This document shows, one piece after another, positions 33,856-43,700 of a stretch of DNA of 64,000 bases. Positions within the stretch are counted from its first letter, which is position 1, and each line of letters opens with the position of its first letter. The position numbers were made by a program, and so were the translations under genes. The DNA is taken from the NCBI RefSeq assembly GCF_041438805.1, contig NZ_CP109191.1, positions 62,001 through 126,000 on the forward strand, in the 5' to 3' direction. The DNA comes from Streptomyces sp. NBC_01707. Its GTDB lineage: Bacteria; Actinomycetota; Actinomycetes; Streptomycetales; Streptomycetaceae. A model generated the notes under the pieces. The model did no database searches, was not told the origin of the DNA, and was given only the letters and a program-made list of their open reading frames with translations.

Positions 33856-34055
33856 CGACGTGCACCGTGACGGGATCAACCTGGATCATCATGATGGCCA
33901 CCGGCCAGACGCGCGGCGCCTTGCCGGGCACGGAACTCTGGGTACGTGCCCGGCTCGACGTCCGAAGAGAGGCCGTTCTGGCGCTACAGAACTGGGCGCC
34001 GACCGGGCAGTTGGCACCCTCACTCCCCGTTGCCGAAGCCGGGTAACGAGACCGC

Positions 34056-34445
34056 TTATGGCTCAGCTCGGCGGGCTGGCCAGGACCTCAAACGATCGGC
34101 GATGTCGAAGGTGTCCAGCCGAAGGGCCTTGATCTCCTCGATCAGTTGAATCCACTGGGCTTGACTCGCGTCGACGGTCTCGCCGGAGGCCTCGATGTAC
34201 GCCACTGCGACCGCGTACCCGTACAGCTCGTTCCGGGCGGGCAGCGGCCGCGTCAGCACAATCGTGTCGAGCAGGGCTGCGGCCCGCCAGTAGACATCGG
34301 GGTCGGCCATGTCCAGGTGGGGCGTGTTAACGCGATGCCGGGCGACGGCCGCGACAAGCCCCGAGTAGTCGCGGACCTGCAGGTGCTTGCCGAGCACGCG
34401 CTCTTGCCGGTCGAGGAGCCAGCGGACGTCGATGTGCAGTTCCAA
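34056..34445 (-). CDS. Doc-like (Fic family) toxin, copy 1
   Basis: A protein of 129 residues from ATG 34445 (MELHIDVRWLLDRQERVLGK). It is about 80-85 percent identical to the toxin at 47437-47814. The Fic/Doc active-site segment is degenerate (RPLPARNELYGYAVA in place of HxFx(D/N)GNKR). Classical Doc proteins phosphorylate EF-Tu; activity here cannot be assumed. Its antitoxin partner just upstream is reduced to a C-terminal stub, so this copy is an orphan toxin or inactive. Confidence 0.65.
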   Translation of the reverse strand: MELHIDVRWLLDRQERVLGKHLQVRDYSGLVAAVARHRVNTPHLDMADPDVYWRAAALLDTIVLTRPLPARNELYGYAVAVAYIEASGETVDASQAQWIQLIEEIKALRLDTFDIADRLRSWPARRAEP

Positions 34446-34447
34446 GA

Positions 34448-34545
34448 TCAGGCCGCCCGGCTACTGGCGGGCGCCTCGGGGAGGCCGCCGAACGCCTTGT
34501 CGAAGGCGTCGACGAAGCCCGGACGGCCGAGCGCGGCGTCGAACG
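34448..34545 (-). pseudogene. C-terminal stub of the Doc antitoxin
   Basis: The end of the frame reads GRPGFVDAFDKAFGGLPEAP, which matches the C-terminus of the antitoxin at 47186-47434 (ERPGVLEAFDEAFGGLPEAP). The N-terminal DNA-binding part is missing. It stops 3 bp before the toxin start, keeping the normal operon spacing. Confidence 0.65.
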
Positions 34546-34671
34546 AGACCGTCGCCCTGACGGACAGGTGCAGCCCCCGCACCGTGGCGTTGCCGCGGCC
34601 CTTCAGGTTGCCCGTCGTCGACAGGACTCGGAGGAGAGGAAGGACCGGGTTGTCGGCGTCGAGCTCACGCA

Positions 34672-35105
34672 GGCAGGCCCGCGCGGTGCTCGCGGGCGGT
34701 CCTCCTCCCCTCACGCCGACGGAAAGGGAACGAAGTCGCTACGGCCTCACCTGCTACATGGACGACCTGGTCGACACCCCGCCAACCAATCGGTATGAAC
34801 AGCTTTCCCTCGCCGACTTCACCCTGCGCGAGGCGGCACACCTGCTCACAGCCCACCACGGTGCGTGGACAGGCATTGGCAAGTGGCTGCCCCGCCGACT
34901 GCTGAGTGCGGACCCGGTACGTGGCAAGGCTCTACTGGAAGGCCATCAAACCGTGGCCGATCGCGCCGACCCCGCGCCGTTGGCGACTGCAGCCGAGCAA
35001 GTTCTCGATCTGCTCGGCGGACCGCTGCGCGAAGAATACGCACTCCCCTGGCGCACCCTGATCCGCGAGCCACATTTCGCGCTCTGGGCGAACGCTCAAG
35101 AATTT
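34672..35105 (+). pseudogene. C-terminal part of a nucleotidyltransferase, copy 1
   Basis: Reads YGLTCYMDDLVDTPPTNRYE, SLADFTLREAAHLLTAHHGA and so on, nearly identical to the C-terminal ~130 residues of the gene at 51590-52315, in the opposite orientation. The catalytic N-terminal domain is absent. The homology begins sharply at about 34672 and continues past the stop of the other copy (LIREPHFALWANAQE). Confidence 0.75.
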
Positions 35106-35109
35106 CGAT

Positions 35110-35631
35110 TCAGCGGGCTGAGTCTTCACGAAGCCATCGCGCATGTCGACGGACGCGCGATGCGTCCTCGGGGAAGTAGCTGGCCCAGTCCTCGTCCAGG
35201 GGCGTCCAGGCCGCTGGCTGTCCGCTCTCTGGGACCAAAGGCTTCGCAACATCCACGATTGCGACAAACGACAATCCAAGGGTGGCCGGCCACTCCGAGC
35301 GATAGGACCGCACAGTGGCCGCGGCAGGTTCCGGCAGCAGCCCCGCCTCGATGCCGGTCTCCTCGAAAAGCTCGCGCCGCCCGCCCTCCCGAGGTGTCTC
35401 CCCCGGCTCAACGCGCCCGCCTGGCGGGACCCAACCGCGCCACCGGTGATGGACCAGCAGCACTCGAGCGAGCACCTTGTCGAACACCCACACCTCTGCG
35501 GCAAGAGGCTCCGAAGGCCCCTCGCCGACGGAGGTCAGCCACTGGCCAGCGCCGTCGAACTCCATTCTCGCCAGCTGGACATCGGCGGCTGCGGCCTGTA
35601 TCACCCGTTGGTCAAACACATCACGAATCAC
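35110..35631 (-). CDS. NUDIX hydrolase
   Basis: A protein of 173 residues from ATG 35631. The Nudix box is complete: GGRVEPGETPREGGRRELFE followed by ETGI (G-x5-E-x7-RE-x-xEE-x-G). It lies near residues 70-92 within a typical alpha/beta/alpha fold (VLLVHHRWRGWVPPGG before, FVAIVDVA after). It hydrolyses nucleoside diphosphates linked to an unknown moiety. The gene sits inside the degenerate duplicated region but has no counterpart in the other copy and appears intact. Confidence 0.85.
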   Translation of the reverse strand: MIRDVFDQRVIQAAAADVQLARMEFDGAGQWLTSVGEGPSEPLAAEVWVFDKVLARVLLVHHRWRGWVPPGGRVEPGETPREGGRRELFEETGIEAGLLPEPAAATVRSYRSEWPATLGLSFVAIVDVAKPLVPESGQPAAWTPLDEDWASYFPEDASRVRRHARWLREDSAR

Positions 35632-35690
35632 TGAGACAACATAGGGCGACGGTCTGACACTGGGATGGTGCCGGACAACGTCCCGGCCGC

Positions 35691-36011
35691 CTACACGACG
35701 CTTCGGCCCAGGTCACGGTGAAGGTCCTCTCGTTTGGTGTGCTGCTCACATGCCGCGCTCCGGGCCGCGGCCATCGCGGGTGCGTTGGCCCGGAGCGGTA
35801 GGCAGGTACTCCAGTAGGACGGGGCCGGGGTCGTCCTCGGACGCGCGCACGCCTGGAGCTCCGCGAAGAACGCCGTCACGGGTGTGACGACTGCCCCCTC
35901 CGAGTCCAGCAGCATGTAAGGCCGCGCCGGGTCCGTCGTCTCCACCAGCGCACCGGTTTGCGGGGGAATGAAGCCCACCAGGTCTCGGGCAGAATCGCCT
36001 GTCTCAAGCAT
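35691..36011 (-). pseudogene. N-terminal fragment of a tyrosine recombinase, copy 1
   Basis: Starts MLETGDSARDLVGFIPPQTG and continues YMLLDSEGAVVTPVTAFFAE, like the N-terminal SAM-like arm of Streptomyces integrases. After about residue 55 the frame degenerates. The first ~35 residues recur at 50053-50160 on the opposite strand. Confidence 0.5.
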
Positions 36012-36065
36012 GGCCGGAAGCTAGCAGATACCGTCTCTGACCTGCGAATATTCTTCTCTTAGTTC

Positions 36066-36500
36066 AGTCAACGGCACGATCCCGATCCGGGTCTCGTCTG
36101 CCACCGAGAACCGCTCGATCTCGTTCCACCAGTACCACCTGGAAGACATGGGGCGAATCCGCACCCGGAAGATCTGCCAGCTCGACGGCGAAACGCTCGG
36201 CCAGGAGGACATTGGCAAGGGGTACGAGCTCACCAAGGACCAGACGGTCCCGGTCACGGATGAAGAGTTCGACCAGACGCCGCTGCCCACGGCAAAGGCC
36301 ATCGAGATCGTGGCATTCGTCGACCGTGAATCGATCGACCCCGTCCGTATCGCAGACAGCTACTACCTTTCGCAGACGGAGCCGTGGCCGCCAAGCCCTA
36401 CGTGCTCCTGCACCGCGCCCTGAAGCGGAACTTGAAGGCGGCCATCGCCAAATTCGCATGGCACAACCGGGAGCGCCTCGGTCTGCTCAGCACCGGCGGA
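36066..36500 (+). pseudogene. Ku fragment, copy 1
   Basis: Reads IPIRVSSATENRSISFHQYH and RIRTRKICQLDGETLGQEDI, then EIVAFVDRESIDPVRIADSY, the N-terminal half of a bacterial Ku end-joining protein. A small deletion near 36370 shifts the frame; AAKPYVLLHRALKRNLKAAI continues in another frame until similarity ends near 36500. The first ~16 codons are missing and replaced by the same insertion edge found in copy 2. Confidence 0.75.
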
Positions 36501-36535
36501 GATCACTTATTCCTGGCGTGCGGTATTCCCTGCGC

Positions 36536-37213
36536 TCAAGCTCTGCGACGCTGCGGCCAGGGGTATCCGAGATGCCTGGCGAACTCTGGTGAGCCACCGC
36601 AGACCTCGGCGGCTTGGCGCGGGTCAGCTGCGACGAGTTGCTCAGCGAGCCGTTCAGCTTGGTCTGCCGGGTCGTCACTGGAGACGGCGAGGATCATCCG
36701 GAACTGCAGCCAAGGATGATCTTCCCTGATAGCCGAGCGGCCTGGATGGAAGAGGAAGACGTTGACCTGGTCTGGTTCCCAGGGCCAGGCGGACACGGCG
36801 CCGAGTTCGCATTCCCACCTTGCGAGCCACTCAGTGCGCTCTCGGAGGCCTTGCTCCAGCAGCCGCGCAACAGTCCGCGCCGGCCATTCCCAGCTGCGGT
36901 CCGCGGTCGCCCGCTCGACTTCTCTTTGGTACTCCTGAGCCTCGAAGCGGAAGGCAGGCAGGTCAACCTCCTCCTCGTCGGGATTGCGCCACTCGTCCCA
37001 GAGCACGTAATCGCCTTCGCGCTGAATGGTCACGTAGAGAGCGCCGCAGCAGCCTTCGGTGCACGATGCCTCGGCCAGCCGTACCTCGTGTGGTACCGAT
37101 GCAGCATAGAGAGGGCCGCCGGGCACCAAGAGGTACTGGGGATCTTCGCCCGGACCCTCTGTAAATGCGTCAGCCAGGATGTCCCTACCATCAATCAGCG
37201 CCCGAACCTCCAC
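36536..37213 (-). CDS. Hypothetical conserved actinobacterial protein
   Basis: A protein of 225 residues from ATG 37213 (MEVRALIDGRDILADAFTEG). It has a short Cys-containing segment (EASCTEGCCGALYVTIQ) near residue 50 and many Trp and acidic residues. It appears soluble. Proteins starting with this GRD-like pattern are widespread in Streptomyces but uncharacterised. No operon partner is evident. It lies just right of the Ku relic and overlaps none of it. Confidence 0.65.
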   Translation of the reverse strand: MEVRALIDGRDILADAFTEGPGEDPQYLLVPGGPLYAASVPHEVRLAEASCTEGCCGALYVTIQREGDYVLWDEWRNPDEEEVDLPAFRFEAQEYQREVERATADRSWEWPARTVARLLEQGLRERTEWLARWECELGAVSAWPWEPDQVNVFLFHPGRSAIREDHPWLQFRMILAVSSDDPADQAERLAEQLVAADPRQAAEVCGGSPEFARHLGYPWPQRRRA

Positions 37214-37352
37214 GTTTGCACCCCTCTGCGCGGGATCGGGAGCGGCAACGCGAAGGGTGAGTCAACGCTTCTCATCAGTCACCGGACGATTGTCGAATAC
37301 GCCGGGACCGGGCGTCGCGCCAATTCTCACAATCTACCTTCCTGGGCAGAGA

Positions 37353-37770
37353 TCACCTACTCCAACGCTGCGGCGAACCCTTGTGGTTGAGGTCCTCGGC
37401 TCGCGTTGTGATGTAGCTGCTCCAGTCCCTCTTCGACCGCTGCAACCAGCGGACGGCCGTGTTGATGTGCATGTCGGAGAGGTCAGCGAGGACGGCTGCG
37501 GGGAGATCGGGAGCCAGCGTGATGCGAGCGGTGTTGCGGACTGCCGTGATCTTGATGTCGTGCCGGTTGAGCTTGTTAGCGAAGGAAGTTGCATGGGCAG
37601 GTCGGCCAGGTACCCTGCCGGGGAAGAGGAACTGAGTGGTGCCAACGGCTCGGCCCACAGCCGATCGATCGCAAGGCGAGTCGGCAAGCTCAAGCACCAA
37701 TTGAGCCAGGCGTGGTGGGAGCCTGACAGGTTTATCCCCAAGCATGAGATCGATGCTCGATGCCGCTATC
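37353..37770 (-). pseudogene. C-terminal fragment of a tyrosine recombinase/integrase
   Basis: Reads LPPRLAQLVLELADSPCDRS, FLFPGRVPGRPAHATSFANK and MHINTAVRWLQRSKRDWSSY. This is the C-terminal catalytic-domain tail of actinobacterial integrases, after the box with the active-site Tyr region has decayed. The 5' side is cut off near 37770, where an IS256 fragment begins. Confidence 0.6.
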
Positions 37771-38200
37771 ACCGTAGGTCTTCGCGAACGCCTCGACCTT
37801 CTCGGCGTGCGCGCGGTCCTCGGCGTTGTAGATCTCCTGCATCGCCTTCGCCGCGCCCGGCTGCGCGGACTTCGGCAGGGCGTCCGTAACATCACGGGCC
37901 TTGTGGACCCAGCACCTTTGATGCCGGGTCAGCGGGAAAGACCTCGGCGGGCGCCTTCCACAGGCCCATCGCGCCGTCGCCGACGACCAGCTCGGGATCG
38001 CGCATGCCGCGACGGCGGCAGTGGCGACGCTGCGCCGAGCTCCTCGCCCAGGACGACGGGCACTCCATGGGGCCGCTGGGCCCGTACGCGCCGAGCTCCG
38101 TGATGAGCGCCGCCCCGTCCTGCAGCTGTTGGGTGCCCGAGACCACAGCACGGCACTGTGCCCCGTATCCGCCCAGGTGGTTGCGGGGCACAGTGCCGCG
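37770..38200 (-). pseudogene. IS256-family (Mutator) transposase fragment
   Basis: Two frames together give ELVVGDGAMGLWKAPAEVFP and RCWVHKARDVTDALPKSAQP, then AKAMQEIYNAEDRAHAEKVE. This is the middle of an IS256-type transposase including the conserved Asp after VVGDG and the C/H block. Frameshifted and truncated at both ends, so inactive. Confidence 0.7.
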
Positions 38201-38218
38201 TCTCGGTGAAGCTGCGGC

Positions 38219-38731
38219 TTACTTGTCAGCCTTGTCCAGGCGCCACCCGACCATTCCCGTGGCCCCCGGCATCCCGTCGCCGTCGATCTTGATTGCTGCC
38301 GCTGACGCCGCGAGGTGCTGCCGGAATGTGACACCGTCGCAATCAAGGGTCTGGCGAACGGGGTTTTTCACAGCTATGGAGAGGCTGATTCTGCCCTTTC
38401 CGACGCAGACTACCGACAACTTGTACGAATGCCCTCGCGTCAGATCCGGCACCGAGTGGAAGCCGTCGCTGACACGCTCAAGGCCAGCCTCAACGAACAG
38501 CGGATCACTATCGCTGACCTCGGCCGTGTCGAGGGTCTTCTCGACTTGCTTACCCAGCTTCTCGTCGGTGAGGTCAGACCCGTTTGAGGGGCTCTTCTGT
38601 TGCTGGCTCGGGCTGCTCGCCGATGTGCTCGGCCCACCGGAGTCGCTCGTGCATCCGGTGACCAGGGCAACGGACAATGCGGAAGCGCAGAGGATGAGGC
38701 TTCGACCCAAAGGGCGCGGTTGTTTCGTCAT
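38219..38731 (-). CDS. Lipoprotein
   Basis: A protein of 170 residues from ATG 38731. A lipoprotein signal peptide (LILCASALSVALVTGC, lipobox VTGC, lipidated Cys near residue 27) is followed by a Ser/Gln-rich linker and a ~120-residue domain. The start overlaps the stop of the secreted-protein gene by four bases (ATGA), so the two are translationally coupled and probably act together at the cell surface. Family unknown. Confidence 0.75.
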   Translation of the reverse strand: MTKQPRPLGRSLILCASALSVALVTGCTSDSGGPSTSASSPSQQQKSPSNGSDLTDEKLGKQVEKTLDTAEVSDSDPLFVEAGLERVSDGFHSVPDLTRGHSYKLSVVCVGKGRISLSIAVKNPVRQTLDCDGVTFRQHLAASAAAIKIDGDGMPGATGMVGWRLDKADK

Positions 38732-39426
38732 GAGCTCGTCGACCAGTAGCGCCACCCGACTTCTCTGGTGGGAAGCTTCGCGGTGCCTGACCCAATTTTC
38801 ACCTTACCGCAGCGGTTTGCACTGGTTTTGTACTTTGTCCAGTTCACCTTGTGGCCCCAAGAGCCGTATTGCAGGTGACCGTACTTCTTTGCAGGTATGT
38901 CGTGGGTGTATGTGTGCCCCACGGTGACTCCCACTTCGGCCACGACCTTGACGCTGTACTCCGCCTTGACCTCAGCGAGAATGACACTGGCGGTGACTCC
39001 GGCGGTGCCACTCACCTCGACCCCGATCTTGCCCGCCTTTTCCACGCTCACCCTCATCGATCCGCCTGGACCGTCTTTGTAGCTGGTGCCGTTCCACCAT
39101 GACGGAACGTGGTAGTGGTCCTTCTTATTACTCACTTGCACCCACTGCTTGACCGGATTGTCGCAACGCATGGTCCCGACATCACCGTCGGCGCTCACCT
39201 CAGGGAGCGCGGAAAGGGTGTGGTCGACGGCGACCTCGGCGGCCGACTTGGACGGGCCTTCCACCATGCTGTCAGCTGATTCCCGCGAGGCGATCTGGTC
39301 GGAAGTGACATCTTCAGGCGCGACGTCAGACGACTCCTCGACGGCGCCGGCCGTGGTGGCCAGTACCAGAGTGAAAGCCAGAGTCGTGACTGGAGCGAAT
39401 AAGTACCGCAGTGCTGTCTTTCGCAC
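38728..39426 (-). CDS. Secreted protein
   Basis: A protein of 232 residues from GTG 39426 (GGGGGA upstream). A signal peptide (YLFAPVTTLAFTLVLATTAG, cleavage near AVE) is followed by an acidic propeptide-like region to about residue 80. The mature domain is rich in strands with alternating Ser/Val/Thr (RVSVEKAGKIGVEVSGTAGV, EVGVTVGHTYTHDIPAKKYG), a pattern reminiscent of amphipathic beta-barrel or pore-forming proteins. This resemblance is only general. It is coupled to a lipoprotein gene, and an 18-bp palindrome lies upstream. Confidence 0.65.
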   Translation of the reverse strand: MRKTALRYLFAPVTTLAFTLVLATTAGAVEESSDVAPEDVTSDQIASRESADSMVEGPSKSAAEVAVDHTLSALPEVSADGDVGTMRCDNPVKQWVQVSNKKDHYHVPSWWNGTSYKDGPGGSMRVSVEKAGKIGVEVSGTAGVTASVILAEVKAEYSVKVVAEVGVTVGHTYTHDIPAKKYGHLQYGSWGHKVNWTKYKTSANRCGKVKIGSGTAKLPTREVGWRYWSTSS

Positions 39427-39446
39427 GTGATTCCCCCTACAAATGA

Positions 39447-39464
39447 CGCCCAGACGTCTGGGCG
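39447..39464. promoter_or_regulatory. 18-bp perfect palindrome upstream of the secreted-protein gene
   Basis: CGCCCAGACGTCTGGGCG lies 21 bp before the GTG start. A perfect dyad this close to a start is a likely operator for the secreted protein and lipoprotein pair. Confidence 0.5.
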
Positions 39465-39785
39465 GGTCTGTGAGTAACCTACGTAACTTCCGCACCTTGA
39501 TCGGTCACTTATCCGATTTCCTGAGGAAGACTTGAGGAATAAGATCCAGAGTTCAACTAAGGCCGGTCCCGTAACGGGCATGCAGCACGACGTCGCAAGC
39601 GGTTGTCGCCTGGCTGAGGAGTCAGTCCAGGCCAGTCGCCCATTCCGTCAGCCCCGCAAAGTCGTCGACGGCAAGGCCGCATCGGGGGCCGCCCGGGCGA
39701 ACCGGCCCGACGCTGTGCTGCACCTGGGGGCGCCTGATTGAGTTCCCCTTTCCCTCGCCCTGGCGGAGGCAAGGGGGACACGGCG
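39465..39785. other. Intergenic region
   Basis: About 320 bp with no supported gene. The left part must carry the promoter of the secreted-protein operon. Near 39742-39779 an imperfect GC-rich dyad (CCCCTT...AAGGGG) follows the stop of the ImuB-like gene and is a likely terminator for it. Confidence 0.4.
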
Positions 39786-40787
39786 TCAGTTGGCCCGTCC
39801 GTGGGTGCTCGCGGGTCTGGCGGCGCGGTATCCATAGCGGGCTCGGGCGCGGTCGATGACGGCTTCGAGGTCGCGTATCCGCTCGTCGGTGGGGTCGAGG
39901 GTGAGCTGGTGGGTGGCGGTCTCGGCGGGCTGTAGTCGCTCGACTCGGACGGAGATCGCCCGGACACGAGCCCGTTGCAAGCCGAGGGATGCGAGGAGGG
40001 CGAGGCCGGTTTTTGTGAGAGCGGGGGTGTGGTCGGTGGGCTCCGTCAAGGTTCGGGTGCGAGTGGTGTGTGTGCGATCTGCGTAGCGGACGGCCAGGGT
40101 GATGGCGCAGCAGACGCTGTTCTCGGACCTCATCCGGGCGCCCAGTTCGTCTACGAGGCCCAAGACTGCCTGGCGGTGCTGATCGGGGTTGAGCTCGTCG
40201 ACGTCGAAGCGGTGCTCGGCGGACGCGGAACGAGGAACCGCCTGTGGGACGCCGAGGCGGTCGTCTCGGCCGTGGGAACGGTCGTGGGCCTGTCGGCCGA
40301 CGGCGGTGCCGAGGAGCCGTTGGAGGGTGGCGAGCGGTGTGTCCGCGATGTCGCCGACGCTGTAGATCCCGTACCGGGACAGGGATCGCGCCGTCGCGGG
40401 GCCAACTCCTGGCAGGGCGGCTGCATGCTGGGGTCGCAGGAACGCGGCGATGTCGTAGGGGGAGTTTCCGACGACGGTCGTTGAGCCGGGCGGGGAGAGA
40501 ACGGCCGCCATTGCTGCGACCATCCGAGAAGACCCGATACCCGCACTCGACTGGATCCCATACAGGGCGAGCGCGCGCAGCCGAATCACCGCAGCGAGCC
40601 CTTCGGCATCGTGCTTCCAGTACCGCAGGGCGCCGGTGAGGTCGACATCGGCGGACCAGTCCGCAGGGTGGGCCTGGACCCGCGGGGTGATGCCCTCGAG
40701 GAGGGCCAGGAGTTGCTCGTACATCTCCTCGTCCGGCTCCGGGAGGTGGAAGTAGATACGCATCACGGTGCGCGGGCTAGTGGTCAT
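39786..40787 (-). CDS. ImuB-like Y-family polymerase homologue, probably non-catalytic
   Basis: A protein of 333 residues from ATG 40787, overlapping the DnaE-like stop by four bases. The Y-family fold is visible: ALPGVGPATARSLSRYGIYS is the helix-hairpin-helix thumb region and the C-terminal third is the little-finger domain (LEPTDHTPALTK... LGLQRARVRAISVRVERL). The usual N-terminal catalytic Asp motif (DMDAFYASVE-like) is replaced by FHLPEPDEEMYEQLLAL, so metal-binding acidic residues are lost. This matches ImuB, the adaptor that links DnaE2 to the beta clamp in mutagenic repair. Confidence 0.8.
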   Translation of the reverse strand: MTTSPRTVMRIYFHLPEPDEEMYEQLLALLEGITPRVQAHPADWSADVDLTGALRYWKHDAEGLAAVIRLRALALYGIQSSAGIGSSRMVAAMAAVLSPPGSTTVVGNSPYDIAAFLRPQHAAALPGVGPATARSLSRYGIYSVGDIADTPLATLQRLLGTAVGRQAHDRSHGRDDRLGVPQAVPRSASAEHRFDVDELNPDQHRQAVLGLVDELGARMRSENSVCCAITLAVRYADRTHTTRTRTLTEPTDHTPALTKTGLALLASLGLQRARVRAISVRVERLQPAETATHQLTLDPTDERIRDLEAVIDRARARYGYRAARPASTHGRAN

Positions 40788-43700
40788 CCGGCGCTGCCGG
40801 GGCTGCGGTGGCCGAGCCGACCGAGGTCGGCGGAGCGGGTGCCGGCGGGCTGGAGGTCGGCGTACGGATGGAGCTTGGCCCCGGCAGTCCCGTTCGTGAG
40901 CGTCCGGGCCGGTACGTCGGCCGGCTGGGCGGGAGTGGGTGCGGGTTCGCGGCGGCCGAGGAGGTCGAGGACGGCCTGGGGGCCGTGATCACGTCGGGCC
41001 GCAGCGAGGGCTTCGAGGTCCCAGGCCATCTGCCCAACAACCGTCCGGCGAGGGCCTCGGGCTTCGACGGTGCCGCGGACGAGCAGCAGTCCGTTGTGGA
41101 AGATGGTGTGCGCGCACGCCTCGTGGGAGTCCTCGAAGAACGCGATGTCGACCAGCCCGAAGCCGTCTTCGAGGGTGACGAAGATGACGCGCTTGCCGGA
41201 CGGGATGGGCGGCGTCTGAGTGGAAGCACGAACCCCGGCGACCAGGACCTGCTGACCGGGGTGCATCGCGTTGAGGTGCTTGGCATCGGTGGCACCGATC
41301 TCCCGCAGCAACCGGTGGTGGTGCTCCATCAGGTGCTGGGAGACATCGATCTTCAACACGCTGAGTTCGGCGTCGAGAGTCTCGCGGCTGCTCATCTCCC
41401 GCAGCCCGGACGGCCCGGCGGTCATAAGAGTGTCGTCGATCGGGAGCTGTCCGGCGCCGGGACGGGTACGGGTGTGGCGGTGGAGCTCGGCGGCCTGGAG
41501 CAGCAGGTCACGCCGCGTCTGGTCGCCCTTGAGCTGGTCGAGCGCGCCGATCTGGATCAGTCGTTCGGCGATCGCTAGCGCCGGGTGGGCCCGCTGCCAG
41601 AAGTCCTGCAGGGAGTTGTAGGGCTGGCCAGCAGCGATCCGGGCAACCTGATCCTCGCTGATGCCTTTCACAGAGGACAGCGAGAGTCGGACGCCGAAGC
41701 CTGTGTCGGTCTGCTCGACCTGATGCGCGGGCGCGGATCTGTTCACGTCGACGGGCAGCACGGGCACGTTGTGGCGGCGAGCGTCGGCGACGATCACACG
41801 CAGCGGCCACATGCCGGGGTCGTGCTCCAGCAGCCCCGCATACAGCGCGGCAGGGTGATGGGCCTTGAGCCATGCCGACTGGAGGGCGGGTACCGCGAAA
41901 GCGACGGCGTGCGCGCGGCAGAACCCGTACGCGCCGAACGAGGCGACGATCTCCCACACCTCGTCCACGACCTCCGTGCTGTAGCCGCGGGCGCCGGCCT
42001 TCTCCCGGAACCACACTTCGAGCTTGGGGAGGCGCTTCTCGTCGGCGAGTGCGCGTCGGGCGACCTCGGCCAGGGCACGGTCGCAGCCGGTCATCACGGC
42101 CAGGATGTCGATGATCTGTTCGTGCCAGATCGTCACCCCGTACGTGTCCTGGAGGACCGGTTCGAGATCGGGGTGCGGGTAGACGGGGGCGGCGCCGTGC
42201 CGGGCGGCGATGTAGAGCGCGGGCATCCCGCCCTGCACCGGACCCGGCCGGAACAGGGAGATGTCGGCGATGACGTCCTGTGGGTCGCGGGGCTGGAGCC
42301 GACCGACCAGGTCCTGCTGACCGGGCGACTCGAGCTGGAACATCCCCACGGTGTCTGAGTCCTGAATCAGGGCGAAGGCGAACTGGTCGTCCAGCGGCAC
42401 GTGGTCAGGATTGTCGAGGTCGATCTGCCGCCCGGTCGTGCGGCGGATCTCGGTGACGGCGTGCGCCATTGCCGACTGCATCCGCACCCCGAGCACGTCG
42501 AGCTTGAGCAGACCGAGGTCTTCGACATCTTCCTTGTCGGCCTGGACCATCGGGTACTGCCCACCCGGCGTCGGCTGCACCGGCAGGCGGTCCAGCAACG
42601 TCGCGTTCGAAAGGATCACACCGCACGGGTGCATCGCGATCCCACGCGGCAGCGCATCGAGCCCTTCGGCGAGCTCCCACAACGGACCGTACGAATCAGC
42701 CTCCGCTGCCAGCTGTCGCAGCTCGGGCAGCTCCTTGAGCGCTCCGCGGATGTCGCAGGCCCGGATGTGAGGGAAGGACTTCGCGATCCGGTCGACCGTC
42801 CGCGGCGGCAGCCCCAGGGCAAGGCCGGTGTCACGAAGCGCATGACGCGCCCGCCAGGTCTCCGGCATCCCCGTCACCGCGACCCGCTCCGAGCCGAACC
42901 GCTCGAAGATCCTGTCGTACACCTCCAGGCGACGGGCGGACTCCACATCGACGTCGATGTCCGGCAACGAGGCCCGACGCTCCGACAGGAACCGCTCGAA
43001 CAACAACCGGTGCTCCAACGGGTTCGCTGTAGCCACGAACAAGGAGTGATTGACCATGGAACCGGCGCCGGAACCGCGGGCGGCGACCCGGATCCCCATG
43101 TCACGGACGTCGGCAACCACCTGAGCAACAGCGAGGAAGTAGGCCTCGAAACCGAGCCGGCCGATGATGCCGAGCTCGTAGTCGAGTTGCTCGACCGCCC
43201 GCCGGTCACGGTCCAGGCCGCGGGCAACCATCCCGGCCTCGCACCGCTGCCTCAGCAGCCGCATCGCCCCACCCGCACCCGGCGCAGCGCCGACCACGGT
43301 CGGCTCGGGAAAGTGCGGGGTACCGAGCCCAAGATCGGCGACCGGATCGATCGCACACTGCTCAGCGGTCTGTGCGGTCACGGCGAGCAGCTCCGCCGCG
43401 CGACCCGGGCCGGCACCGGCGGCCGCACAGATCCGATCCGCCGTAGCCGCCATCTCGACTGGGTCCCGGAGCCAGCGCTCGCCGCAGTCCAGGCGCCGCC
43501 GGTCGATCGGCCGCAGCAGCCGGGCCGAGTCCAGGACGTCCGCGATCCGGTGTTGAGTGGGGTCGGCGTAGCGCACCGCGTTCGTCAGCACCGCGGGGAT
43601 GGAGAGCCGGTCGGCCAGGCCGAGGGTGTGGGCGGCGAGCCGCAACGATCCGGGGCCGAGGCCTTCGAGCCCCCAGTGGAGGACCTCCAGGCGCAAGTTC

